NCBI RefSeq assembly: GCF_038003085.1
Contig: NZ_JBBOOM010000001.1
Coordinates: 1,240,001-1,304,000 of the forward strand
Direction: 5' to 3'
From: Psychrobacillus sp. FSL K6-2836
GTDB lineage: Bacteria; Bacillota; Bacilli; Bacillales_A; Planococcaceae
DNA length: 64,000 nt
The translations under genes were made by a program, and so were the position numbers. Numbering within the stretch: the stretch's first letter is position 1; the number at the start of each line of letters is the position of its first letter. The notes beneath the pieces were generated by a model. It searched no databases. It saw nothing but the letters and a program-made list of their open reading frames with translations, and was not told the origin of the DNA. Of this stretch, positions 51,465 to 60,769 are shown piece after piece.

Positions 51465-52568
51465 TTAAATTAATTTCTTATATACTTCAATTAACTTTTC
51501 GCTTTCTTGCTCCCAGTTAAATACAGTCTCAACAGCATTTCTTCCATTCCGCCCCATTTGTTCTGCAATTTGGGGATTCGCAAATAAATAATTAATAGCT
51601 TTCGCAATGTCTTCTGGATTTTCTGGATCTACACATATACCACAATCATGTTTTTCAATGATTGAACGCCAGAGTGGAAAGTCTGAACAAATTACAGGAA
51701 TCCCTGCAGACATATATTCAAACATCTTATTAGGCTGTGCATTAATATGATTTGGCTCCGGCAAAAAAGTAACAATTCCAGCAATCGATGAACCAAGAAG
51801 ATTCTTTACTTCTACACGATCTAAATATCCCATATATTCAATATTAGAGTGTGTTTTTAACTGTTCTTCCATTTCTATAGGATTAATAGGACCCGCAATG
51901 CGAATCTTTCCTTCTATAGAATCTGCAGCAAATAATAGCTGATGTATGCCTCTAATTAGACCCAATCCTCCAACATAACAAACTTGTTTTTGTTTAAATA
52001 TAATATTCTTAAAACTAGAACTTTGTAGTTCTCCAAGTAATGGATAGTTATTTATATTAACTGTATTAGGATTTACCTTTTTAAAACGTTCTGTAATAAA
52101 AGGAGTTGCTGTCATAAGGAAATCAAATTTCCTAGAGGCATAGTTCTCGAATATTTCAAAAAAGCACGCCATTGGCTTTCTTATGAATGGATTAATCCAT
52201 CTTTTTGATAGAAGTGCTCTAGGTAGATCTTCATGTATATCGTATATAACTTTTTTACCTTTTTTCTTCAATATCAAACCAACTGGCATAAGCTCAGGAT
52301 CATGAAAATGATATAAATCTGCGTCAATTTCCAGTGCTTTTCGATAAACTGCTCTTACAGTTTTAGTCATGCGCTCTAAACGATGGCCTCCCCCTTTTTC
52401 AACACCATAAATATGCACTCCTTCATTAATAGAGTTCACGACTCCCGGAACAACATAATTTACTTGGAATCCATCTTGTAATAATGACTGACATTCCTTT
52501 AGGAAAATCCTTGTATCATACTGAGAATGCACGGATGTCAAATGACAAACAACGAATTTTCTATCTAT
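51465..52568 (-). CDS. Glycosyltransferase family 4, probable ATA start
   Basis: About 367 residues, GT-B. The N-terminal motif of the family is VCHLTSVHSQYDTRIFLKEC. It lies partly upstream of the first conventional start in frame (TTG at 52541), so the protein must begin earlier. Only an ATA at 52568, seven bases after AAAGGTGTG, fits; an in-frame stop lies nine bases before it. The donor site is seen in MFEYMSAGIPVICSDFPLWR. Follows the flippase gene by six bases. Donor sugar unknown. Confidence 0.82.
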   Translation of the reverse strand: MDRKFVVCHLTSVHSQYDTRIFLKECQSLLQDGFQVNYVVPGVVNSINEGVHIYGVEKGGGHRLERMTKTVRAVYRKALEIDADLYHFHDPELMPVGLILKKKGKKVIYDIHEDLPRALLSKRWINPFIRKPMACFFEIFENYASRKFDFLMTATPFITERFKKVNPNTVNINNYPLLGELQSSSFKNIIFKQKQVCYVGGLGLIRGIHQLLFAADSIEGKIRIAGPINPIEMEEQLKTHSNIEYMGYLDRVEVKNLLGSSIAGIVTFLPEPNHINAQPNKMFEYMSAGIPVICSDFPLWRSIIEKHDCGICVDPENPEDIAKAINYLFANPQIAEQMGRNGRNAVETVFNWEQESEKLIEVYKKLI

Positions 52569-52574
52569 TTTAAA

Positions 52575-53834
52575 TCACACCTTTGTAAAATATAGTTTTC
52601 GTGTATAAATTAGAGATCCTATTCCTAATAAAAAAAGATTCAAAGTAGTAAACAAAACAATTAAATTAAAACTAAATATTTTAGTAAAATTATAAATTAC
52701 TAAAATGCTTAAAGTGCTTAAAATAAATGAAAATAATACTAAAATAGTTGAATAAGGAGTCTCATGAGCCGCATCTATTGGATTTCTCAAAAAATTATAT
52801 ATTGAATAAGGAACAATTGTAAAAATCAAAATTTTTACAAGTACAAGGTTTTCAAAATCTATATATACTCCATTGATTATATAGATTATCTCTTCAATAA
52901 AAACAGATAATGTTAATGCTATTAAGCTAGAAGTAATAAAAGTTAGTTTTATACCTCTTTTGATAAATAAATTCAATGAATGGCTATTTCCTACCGCAAT
53001 AATTTTAGAGAAGTTCGGCAACAAAATAATTCCTAAAGCATTAATGGGCATACTTATTATTCCGAATAACTGGAATATTTGAGCTAAAGTCCCTATATCT
53101 CTAGTAGATCCTAGGTAATTTAAGATAGTTATAGGCAATGTAAATATTAAACTCGCTAAAAATAATCCAGGTAAACGTAGGGTTCCATACTTTAGAAAAA
53201 ACATTAGTCCTTTTATTTTCTCGTTAATCTGTTTAAAGGGATGATATTTTAAAAGTAAAACAAGTGAAATAATTATGTAAATACTTACATTGAAAATCAG
53301 TAGGACCAATGAATATATTTTAAGATAAGATATAATATTATTTGCATACAGTAAAGGAATAAGGGGAATGATTGAAAAGTTTATGAAAGTATTAATGTTT
53401 AATATTATGAACTTCGCAATGGCTCTCAGATAACTTACAACTGTTGAATAAAATACCATTCCAATAATTAATAAAGAAACTATTAAATCTAATTCGTTTT
53501 TTAAATCTTTTAGAAATAAAGCTAATAATTCATTCGAAAATAGTATGTAAAGAAACGTAGAAATTATGGGAAATACTAAGAATGAAAATTCTGCTGAACC
53601 CTTGCTTCTTGTTTTATCAATAAATGCTTTGTTTCTCGGAATACTAACCGTCATACCCAAAAGAAAGAACAGCCATAAAACATCGGATACCCTTTTAACT
53701 AAATAAAATTCCCCGTAAGACTCTAAACCAAATTTTCTCGAAATAATAAACATAACTAGTACACCACTCACGGCTGTTATTATTTGTGTAAATAGGGTTA
53801 AACTTGCGTCTCTTAATAGTAATTTATAATTCAT
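52575..53834 (-). CDS. Oligosaccharide flippase (Wzx-like)
   Basis: 419 residues with about 12 membrane segments (LFTQIITAVSGVLVMFIISR at the start), the pattern of MATE/MOP-type polysaccharide exporters. It would move the undecaprenyl-linked repeat unit to the outer face. It overlaps the upstream gene by four bases (ATGA). Strongly AT-rich, as is usual for wzx/wzy genes. Confidence 0.85.
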   Translation of the reverse strand: MNYKLLLRDASLTLFTQIITAVSGVLVMFIISRKFGLESYGEFYLVKRVSDVLWLFFLLGMTVSIPRNKAFIDKTRSKGSAEFSFLVFPIISTFLYILFSNELLALFLKDLKNELDLIVSLLIIGMVFYSTVVSYLRAIAKFIILNINTFINFSIIPLIPLLYANNIISYLKIYSLVLLIFNVSIYIIISLVLLLKYHPFKQINEKIKGLMFFLKYGTLRLPGLFLASLIFTLPITILNYLGSTRDIGTLAQIFQLFGIISMPINALGIILLPNFSKIIAVGNSHSLNLFIKRGIKLTFITSSLIALTLSVFIEEIIYIINGVYIDFENLVLVKILIFTIVPYSIYNFLRNPIDAAHETPYSTILVLFSFILSTLSILVIYNFTKIFSFNLIVLFTTLNLFLLGIGSLIYTRKLYFTKV

Positions 53835-54901
53835 AGTCTCGCTTTATAACTTAAAGCTAGAAGAAGCCTTAAATACCCCTGTCTGGAGTGACAAACATTT
53901 GATTTAATTTTTATTTTTGAATTATATCTCCATACTCTTTGAATATAACGATCTTTTTTCATTAAACTAAATCTCGATTCATATAATTCTTTGAATTTCA
54001 TCAGATTTTTACTTATACCGAAATATCTCAATGCTTCAGAAAAAGGTTGTAAATCCAAAGTATTACTTTCTGGCCTCAATACTACATTTCCGTTTAAATA
54101 GAACTTTTCAAAAAAGTAACTTTCGATTCTTTCTAGTAGGACCGTGTTAACTAAATTGTATTCTTTTAAAGAATATACTGCCCTCATTGAAAATAATTGA
54201 TGATATGCATCTGCAGTTTTTTCGGAACCGAATATTGAATAAGGAATATATCCTTCTTTAGGTAAATACTTTTCACAAGTAGTATAAATTCTCTTTGCTT
54301 CGTCTATTAAGTTGCAGTCTTCTACGATTTTCCCAATTACTCCTATAGCAGCGGCAACTAATAAGTTGGAATTAAAAACTTGATATTTATCAATAGGTGT
54401 ATAGCTATATAAATATTCATCTCCACTATTGATTATATTTTTATTTAGAGATATTAATATTTTTTTTGCTAATTTCATTAAATATTTTTTTTCAATTAAG
54501 TCTGGATAAGTATTATAAACCTCACATAAAAATAAGATGCATTCCGAAGTGGTCGTTGACATTAGCATGCCTTTATGGAAAATATATTTTCCTGAATGCC
54601 AATCTATTGGTAATCCCCAATATTCTTTAGTTGGAATGTCCAGTTTTTCCAAACAAGTTATTACTAAATCTTTCCTATCGAAATTTAATGCGGCCTGACC
54701 TAACATAATATAGTTCTCGTCCCATACATTCTTTTCGAAGATATTAAATTTATAAAAAATATTTGGTTGAAATAATGCTATTCTTTTTGCCGAACCTCTT
54801 AAATATCTATTTTTTATTTTCTCTGCATCATAGGGATCTAACCATTGCCTTGAAGTTTTAATATTTTGCTCTAATTCCTGAATAACATCATCCATTTCCA
54901 A
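53831..54901 (-). CDS. Unknown protein, probable alpha/alpha-barrel, in the polymer locus
   Basis: 356 residues, soluble, mostly helical by inspection, with repeated hydrophobic helices and conserved-looking aromatic patches (YWGLPIDWHSGKYIFHKG, YTPIDKYQVFNSNLLVAAAI, TADAYHQLFSMRAVYSLKEY). The pattern recalls six-hairpin (alpha/alpha toroid) proteins such as epimerases, lyases or VpsJ-like polymer proteins. Encoded between Wzy and Wzx with overlapping ends, so it is part of polymer assembly. No catalytic assignment is possible. Confidence 0.6.
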   Translation of the reverse strand: MEMDDVIQELEQNIKTSRQWLDPYDAEKIKNRYLRGSAKRIALFQPNIFYKFNIFEKNVWDENYIMLGQAALNFDRKDLVITCLEKLDIPTKEYWGLPIDWHSGKYIFHKGMLMSTTTSECILFLCEVYNTYPDLIEKKYLMKLAKKILISLNKNIINSGDEYLYSYTPIDKYQVFNSNLLVAAAIGVIGKIVEDCNLIDEAKRIYTTCEKYLPKEGYIPYSIFGSEKTADAYHQLFSMRAVYSLKEYNLVNTVLLERIESYFFEKFYLNGNVVLRPESNTLDLQPFSEALRYFGISKNLMKFKELYESRFSLMKKDRYIQRVWRYNSKIKIKSNVCHSRQGYLRLLLALSYKARL

Positions 54902-54906
54902 TTAAA

Positions 54907-56139
54907 TCACCTCAATTTAAAAAATTGTTTATTCTGTAATAATAAAATAATTATTACTACTCCACTAATATATAATATACCATAGCTATTTAGTGCCACT
55001 AACGGATCCGTTAGGAAGAAAAACCATGAAAGAATTCCTAAAAAAAATACAAATACATGTTTTATTGTATAGTTTTTAATCAATCCAATCAGATTACTAA
55101 ACAAATAAATATAACTTATCACACATAAATAATAAAACCAATGATAGGACTTAGGGATGTTTGGAAAGGCCATACCAATTAATCCGGTTGGTGCATTTCC
55201 TCCACTTGTTGGAGAAATATTTTGCATTGCAATAACCGCTATCCTTACAAATTCCCCTCCAAATAGATATGTATAATAAACACTGCTTCTAAAGCCTTGA
55301 TGAAATTCAAAAAATGTTGAATATAACCCCGACAGTGCAATAGGAGTGGCAATTAATCTTATATATAAAACTTTGAAGACATCTCCAAATGACCTTTGCA
55401 GATCTACGTAATATGTAAAATAAACAATAAAATAAAAAGCAAATACTATTGATAAAATTGCTAGTAATACATCTATTAGTTTTCTATTCTTTAAGTACTT
55501 CCCCGAAAAGTAAAACACAATTATCAATATAATCGCAGTCTTCGACAAACTTAAAGCCGAAAATATTATAAATACAATATCAACAATTATTATTCTCTTC
55601 AGACCAACAGCCCTGATAAAAAAACATAAAGGTATTAATAAATATAAAACTATATACCTAAATACATTTAATTTACTGATCAGTCCAGTCGCGAAAATCT
55701 CATTTCTATAATAGGACATTTCTGTAACAGTATACTTTCCAATATTAAATAAAGGTGCATCACTAATATTTATAATAGCAAGAAAGAAAACCGTTAAAAT
55801 AAATGTTGAATATACTATAAAGTTGATATTTTTGTTTATAAAAACATCTGTATTTATTTGTTTGTTTTTCATTTGATTACCACTACTAAAATGAGGGAAA
55901 AACCAAAATAAATTGACTATAATAATAAATGTAATTATACTAGGCACTATGTTTATTAAAGGTTCTGTATTTCCATTTAAAATATACATTTCCTCAGCTA
56001 AAAAATACGCAGACAACCAACCAATTAATAAAAATATTATAGTTCCAATATAAAACAAACCGAAAGCAGTTAAAATTTTTTTACGAAATAATAAAAGAGT
56101 TGTTATAGAAAATATCAACATACAATTAATAAAAAACAT
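54907..56139 (-). CDS. Oligosaccharide repeat-unit polymerase (Wzy-like)
   Basis: 410 residues with about 11 membrane segments and a larger periplasm-facing loop (about 260-320: TFFEFHQGFRSSVYYTYLFG). Very AT-rich and without conserved motifs, as expected for Wzy. Identified by topology and position between the dehydrogenase gene and the Wzx gene. It would join repeat units on the outer membrane face of the cytoplasmic membrane. Confidence 0.75.
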   Translation of the reverse strand: MFFINCMLIFSITTLLLFRKKILTAFGLFYIGTIIFLLIGWLSAYFLAEEMYILNGNTEPLINIVPSIITFIIIVNLFWFFPHFSSGNQMKNKQINTDVFINKNINFIVYSTFILTVFFLAIINISDAPLFNIGKYTVTEMSYYRNEIFATGLISKLNVFRYIVLYLLIPLCFFIRAVGLKRIIIVDIVFIIFSALSLSKTAIILIIVFYFSGKYLKNRKLIDVLLAILSIVFAFYFIVYFTYYVDLQRSFGDVFKVLYIRLIATPIALSGLYSTFFEFHQGFRSSVYYTYLFGGEFVRIAVIAMQNISPTSGGNAPTGLIGMAFPNIPKSYHWFYYLCVISYIYLFSNLIGLIKNYTIKHVFVFFLGILSWFFFLTDPLVALNSYGILYISGVVIIILLLQNKQFFKLR

Positions 56140-56154
56140 ATTATTCTCCTATAC

Positions 56155-57486
56155 TTAAATCTTTTTATAAGTATTCGATTCTCCATTTAAGATACCAGTA
56201 TTCCTAGTATCTAAAATTAACCTACTAAATTTGGATATACCCTCATAATCAAACCCACTATGATTAGTAGCAATCACTACAAGATCCGCATCCATCAGCT
56301 TCTCGTCCGACAATTCAACAGTGTTAACCATTTCCCCATTCAACTTAAACGTAGGCACATGTAGATCCACAGCTTCCCATTCCGCTCCTGATTTCGTCAA
56401 GCGTTCCAATATCGGCAACACCGGTGACTCCCGATAATCATCAATATCTTTTTTGTAAGCAACACCAAGTACTAGAATCTTAGAGCCTCTTAATGCTTTC
56501 GCTTGATCATTTAAAATTTCAGAACAGCGTTGTACCACGAAATCAGGCATACTATCATTAATCTCTCCAGCAGTCTCAATCAATTTCGTATGATAATTAT
56601 ACTCTCTTGCTTTCCATGTCAAATACCACGGATCAATAGGAATACAATGCCCACCAAGACCTGGACCCGGATAAAAAGGCATAAAGCCATATGGTTTTGT
56701 TGCAGCAGCATCAATTACTTCCCAAACGTCAATTCCCATCTTATTACAGAGAATCGCCATTTCATTTGCAAGAGCTATATTAATATTACGGAATGTGTTT
56801 TCTAATAGTTTTTCCATTTCTGCAACTGCAGGACTTGAAACTTCATGGACATCACCTTCTAATACAGAGCGATACATTGTAGCTGCAACTTTTGTACATT
56901 CAGGTGTAATTCCGCCAACTACTTTTGGTGTGTTTTTTGTATTGAAGTTTTTATTACCCGGATCGACGCGTTCCGGCGAGTAAGCCAAAAATATATCCTT
57001 ACCGACAACTAGTCCTTGTTTTTCCAAAATGGGCTTGATTAATTCTTCTGTTGTACCTGGATAAGTTGTACTTTCAAGAACTACTAATGTTCCAACTGTT
57101 ATGTTTTTGGCGATGGCTTCAGCAGAACTTTTTACATATTCCATGTTAGGCTGTTTATAAATGTCTAATGGGGTTGGAACACAAATTGCTAAAGCATCTA
57201 CGTCTTTGATAAAAGAATAATCTGATGTAGCTTTTAGTTTTCCATCCCATACAAGTGTAGTAAGATCACTAGGAAGAACATCGCCAATATAATTTTCACC
57301 ATCGTTAACTTTTTTCACTTTTTCTTCTTGCACGTCAAAACCAATAACATTAAATCCTGCTTTAGCTTTTTCAACTGCAAGTGGAAGTCCAACATATCCA
57401 AGTCCCACGACACCTATTGTAGCGGTTTTGGCTTCTAATTTTTTAATTAGTTCCTCCGCAATATTGTTTGCTTGTAATTTTACCAT
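56155..57486 (-). CDS. wbpA: Nucleotide sugar dehydrogenase (WbpA/WbpO-like)
   Basis: 443 residues. NAD loop GVVGLGYVGLPLAVEKAKAG, LVVLESTTYPGTTEEL, and the catalytic Cys in PGPGLGGHCIPIDPWYLTWK. Oxidises a UDP-N-acetylhexosamine at C6 to the uronic acid. With WbpB, E, D and I homologues in the operon it fits UDP-GlcNAc 6-dehydrogenase (WbpA), the first step to UDP-ManNAc(3NAc)A. Ribosome binding site AAAGGAGC before the ATG. Confidence 0.92.
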   Translation of the reverse strand: MVKLQANNIAEELIKKLEAKTATIGVVGLGYVGLPLAVEKAKAGFNVIGFDVQEEKVKKVNDGENYIGDVLPSDLTTLVWDGKLKATSDYSFIKDVDALAICVPTPLDIYKQPNMEYVKSSAEAIAKNITVGTLVVLESTTYPGTTEELIKPILEKQGLVVGKDIFLAYSPERVDPGNKNFNTKNTPKVVGGITPECTKVAATMYRSVLEGDVHEVSSPAVAEMEKLLENTFRNINIALANEMAILCNKMGIDVWEVIDAAATKPYGFMPFYPGPGLGGHCIPIDPWYLTWKAREYNYHTKLIETAGEINDSMPDFVVQRCSEILNDQAKALRGSKILVLGVAYKKDIDDYRESPVLPILERLTKSGAEWEAVDLHVPTFKLNGEMVNTVELSDEKLMDADLVVIATNHSGFDYEGISKFSRLILDTRNTGILNGESNTYKKI

Positions 57487-57500
57487 TATTGTATGCTCCT

Positions 57501-58514
57501 TTAAATTAGGCTCACTAATTGATTAGTTTTTGCAGAATCGTAAAAAGACAACACTAGTTCTAATGCTCTCTTCCCATCTTCCCCAGTCACCGATGGTTTG
57601 CGGTCTTCCTCAATTGCTTGAATCATATCTTTAATAATTTCTTCGTGACCGGGTGTTCCCCAAGGATCTTCTTTTACTTCATTAATCCATTTTTCTATCG
57701 TATTTTCATGAGTTCCTTCTATATTAATATGTTCGAAATAAAGCGCATTTGCTCCTCCTATTTTCACTGTACCTTTTTCTCCGAAAATTGTAATTGACTC
57801 TTCAAAATTTTTTGGATATACCGTAGTGGAAGCTTGTACAGTTGCTAGAGCACCTGATTCAAATTGTATTAAACCCACCGACACATCTTCAGCTTCGATA
57901 TTCCTAAGACGCGTTGCTTCCATGCTAAACACTTCTACTGGATTTCCCATGAACCATAATAGTAAATCTAAATTATGAATTGCTTGATTCATAAGCACCC
58001 CGCCATCATGCTCTTTTGTTCCTCTCCATGGTGCCTGGTCATAATATGCTTGATCACGATTCCAGTTTACAATACAAAGCGCATGACTAATTTTTCCTAA
58101 TAAATTTTTATTCAATATTTCTTTTAACTTCATAACAACTGGTCGAAAACGGTTTGGATGCACAACGGCAAGTTTCATATTATTTTGTTCTGTAGCTTGT
58201 ATAATTCTATTTGTTTCTTCAATTGTCATCGCTATAGGTTTTTCTATTATTACATGTTTCCCAAGTTTTGCGATTAACTCTGCAAGTACAGCATGAGTTC
58301 CACTTGGTGTACAAATGTTTACTATATCGATTGTTTCATCTTTTAACATTTCTTCAATATCCATATATGGAGTTGCTCCGTGCTCTTCTACATAGGGTTT
58401 CATCAAATCTGGTACTCTATCACATACAGCTACTAAACTAGCATTTTCTATATTTTTTATTGCTTGAGCATGTTTCTTAGCTATAAATCCACACCCTACG
58501 ATTGCAAAATTCAT
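57501..58514 (-). CDS. wbpB: Gfo/Idh/MocA oxidoreductase (WbpB/WlbA-like)
   Basis: 337 residues. NAD loop AIVGCGFIAKKHAQAI, then HVIIEKPIAMTIEE with the conserved Lys of E-K-P, and the DxxxH-type helix GGVLMNQAIHNLDLLLWFMG. WbpB/WlbA oxidises C3 of UDP-GlcNAcA before transamination. Fourteen bases upstream of the dehydrogenase gene, in the order found in other loci for this sugar. Confidence 0.88.
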   Translation of the reverse strand: MNFAIVGCGFIAKKHAQAIKNIENASLVAVCDRVPDLMKPYVEEHGATPYMDIEEMLKDETIDIVNICTPSGTHAVLAELIAKLGKHVIIEKPIAMTIEETNRIIQATEQNNMKLAVVHPNRFRPVVMKLKEILNKNLLGKISHALCIVNWNRDQAYYDQAPWRGTKEHDGGVLMNQAIHNLDLLLWFMGNPVEVFSMEATRLRNIEAEDVSVGLIQFESGALATVQASTTVYPKNFEESITIFGEKGTVKIGGANALYFEHINIEGTHENTIEKWINEVKEDPWGTPGHEEIIKDMIQAIEEDRKPSVTGEDGKRALELVLSFYDSAKTNQLVSLI

Positions 58515-58559
58515 TTATTATCCCTCTCGCTATCTTTAAGATTTGGTTGTTTAGTTTTT

Positions 58560-58685
58560 TCACAGAATGCCCGGTATTCCATTGTCGACAATTGGCAGCA
58601 TCTCTTTCGGCATTGCTTTTGTTGCAGGGAGGAAGCGGGTTCCTAGTCCTGCAGCTGGTATAATGGCTTTTCTTACCTTTTGCAT
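58560..58685 (-). pseudogene. galU: galU remnant (UTP-glucose-1-phosphate uridylyltransferase)
   Basis: Begins [20 protein letters not shown] then [14 protein letters not shown], the unmistakable GalU N-terminus with the nucleotide-binding loop, but breaks off after 34 residues into seven unrelated residues and a stop. A ribosome binding site (GGAG...AGG) is still present. The remaining 250 or more residues are gone, so most of the gene was deleted between the EpsC/WbpM-type gene and the WbpB-like gene. A functional copy would have to lie elsewhere in the genome. Confidence 0.85.
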
Positions 58686-58707
58686 CCTATACACTCCTCA
58701 TTCAGTA

Positions 58708-60555
58708 CTACTTAACCTCATCCGCATAAGTCGCCGCTACCAATGATTTCACGTTCTTTCGATTGGCAAGTCCAATTAGTAATTGTTTCATCTCATCAAT
58801 AGAAATTTCCGGTAGTTTTTCTAAAACATACTCTAATTCCATCGCACTGATTGGAGTTGCCTTTCCGATATGAATCTTCGGAAATACGTATTTGCTTTGA
58901 ATTTCATTTTCATCTAATAATTCTTCAAATAGCTTTTCCCCAGGTCGGATCCCTGCGTAGTTAATACTTATATCATTTTCGCTATAGCCTGATAGTTTAA
59001 TAAGATTCTTTGCTAAGTCAACAATTTTCACTGGCTCGCCCATGTCTAGAACAAAAATTTCTCCACCACTTGCAAGTGTTCCTGCTTGAATAACCAGTCT
59101 AGATGCTTCTGGAATCGTCATGAAGTAACGGGTCATTTCTGGGTCTGTCACAGTGACTGGTCCACCTGCTGCTATTTGCTTTTTAAATAGAGGCACGACA
59201 CTGCCTCTTGAACCGAGAACATTTCCAAAACGTACAGCTGCGAATTTCGTGACGCTTTCTTTTGCAAGATTCTGAACTATCATTTCAGCAAAGCGTTTAG
59301 TCGCACCCATTACATTAGGGGGATTAACCGCCTTATCTGTGGAAATCATGACAAAATGACCAACTCCAAATATATCGGCTGCTTCCGCAACGTTCTTTGT
59401 TCCAAATATATTATTTTTTACAGCTTCCATCGGATTGTACTCCATCAGGGGTACATGTTTATGGGCTGCAGCGTGATAAATTACATCCGGTTTATACTCA
59501 GATATGATGTCAAAGATTCGATTACGATCTTGTACGTCTGCAATAAGCGGAATTATTTTCGTGTTAGGTGAAACCTTATTACGTAATTCCATGTCTATAG
59601 TATAGATAGAATTTTCTCCGTGACCGAGTAGGATGATTTCTTTTGGATTGAATCTTATCACCTGTCGACAGATTTCTGAACCAATAGAGCCGCCCGCTCC
59701 GGTTACTAAAATCTTTTTACCGGTTAGTTTAGAAGATATCGCATTTAAATCTAGTTCTACTTCGTCACGACCTAGTAAATCTTCAATTTTCACATCTCTT
59801 ATTTCATTGACAGAAACCTTACCTGTCAGTAAATCCTCGATAAGTGGCATTGTTTGTGTACGGATACCCGTATCTAAGCATCGCTGCATAAGAATGGCAC
59901 CAGTCGATCTATCCATCGATGGAATGGCTATAATAATATGTTCAATATCTAAGTCTAATACCGCTTCAGCGATAATATCTGTTCCACCAAGTACGCGTAT
60001 ATTAAAGATTTCTAAGCCTTTTTTTGCAGCATCGTCATCCAAGAAAGCAATTGGCTTTAATGGTGAATCTGTATTTTTTAGTAGCTGGCGTGCAATCATC
60101 GTACCAGCCGAGCCCGCTCCGATGATTAATGTTCTTTTGCGTTCCTCCGCCGACTTTTCTCCTGATATGTAAGTATCCCGGAATATTCTCCACGAAAGCC
60201 TAGATCCTCCAATTAGTAAGATATGCAGCATCCATGTAATAGATAATGCACGTACTAACACATCACCTCTAACTAAATATTGCACTAATGCAACCGTTAA
60301 AATCGACAACGTGACTGCTTTATAAATAGATACTAGCTCCCGAATAGACGCGTATTCCCACACTTTTCGATAAAGTCCGTAGTACATAGCGAATCCATGA
60401 TGTGCTAGGAAAATTGCAAGAGAGCTTGCTAAAAGGAATGTATTGCTAAAAAGATTATTAATCGGATAGAGTACAAAGTATCCTATATATATGGAAAATA
60501 ATACAATAGCAGAATCGACAACTATTAGTAATGACATTCTTTTCTGTAAGGACAT
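58708..60555 (-). CDS. UDP-sugar 4,6-dehydratase, membrane-bound (EpsC/CapD/WbpM type)
   Basis: 615 residues. Four membrane helices (1-115), a CoA-binding-like Rossmann domain (LIIGAGSAGTMIARQL, about 150), then the SDR catalytic domain (KKILVTGAGGSIGSEICRQV, IYHAAAHKHVPLMEYNP, MISTDKAVNPPNVMG), in which the usual Tyr is replaced by Met as in WbpM/FlaA1-type long dehydratases. Makes UDP-4-keto-6-deoxy sugars for QuiNAc/FucNAc-type residues. Ends with a typical LLDENEIQSKYVFPKIHI segment. Confidence 0.92.
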   Translation of the reverse strand: MSLQKRMSLLIVVDSAIVLFSIYIGYFVLYPINNLFSNTFLLASSLAIFLAHHGFAMYYGLYRKVWEYASIRELVSIYKAVTLSILTVALVQYLVRGDVLVRALSITWMLHILLIGGSRLSWRIFRDTYISGEKSAEERKRTLIIGAGSAGTMIARQLLKNTDSPLKPIAFLDDDAAKKGLEIFNIRVLGGTDIIAEAVLDLDIEHIIIAIPSMDRSTGAILMQRCLDTGIRTQTMPLIEDLLTGKVSVNEIRDVKIEDLLGRDEVELDLNAISSKLTGKKILVTGAGGSIGSEICRQVIRFNPKEIILLGHGENSIYTIDMELRNKVSPNTKIIPLIADVQDRNRIFDIISEYKPDVIYHAAAHKHVPLMEYNPMEAVKNNIFGTKNVAEAADIFGVGHFVMISTDKAVNPPNVMGATKRFAEMIVQNLAKESVTKFAAVRFGNVLGSRGSVVPLFKKQIAAGGPVTVTDPEMTRYFMTIPEASRLVIQAGTLASGGEIFVLDMGEPVKIVDLAKNLIKLSGYSENDISINYAGIRPGEKLFEELLDENEIQSKYVFPKIHIGKATPISAMELEYVLEKLPEISIDEMKQLLIGLANRKNVKSLVAATYADEVK

Positions 60556-60769
60556 TTAAACACTCCATTTCAACATAATCTTCCAAAATTGGCTACAAGT
60601 AATTATATCACTTTGGAAATTTAATGGGAGAATATATTTCCTTTTTACCCATATCACACATAAAGCAGGGACTATAGTTATATACCTCCTTTTTAGAAAG
60701 GAGTATTATATAATAGATCTTCGAATTATTTCTTCGTTTTTCGTCATATACTTATTAAATTCTTTTTAC

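Noticed and set aside
59633-60172. 179-codon plus-strand frame opposite the EpsC-type dehydratase
   Set aside because: Shadow of the well-supported dehydratase gene.
60680-60710. Hairpin upstream of the EpsC-type gene as a terminator
   Set aside because: CTCCTTT...AAAGGAG can pair, but no U-run follows on either strand in a useful position.
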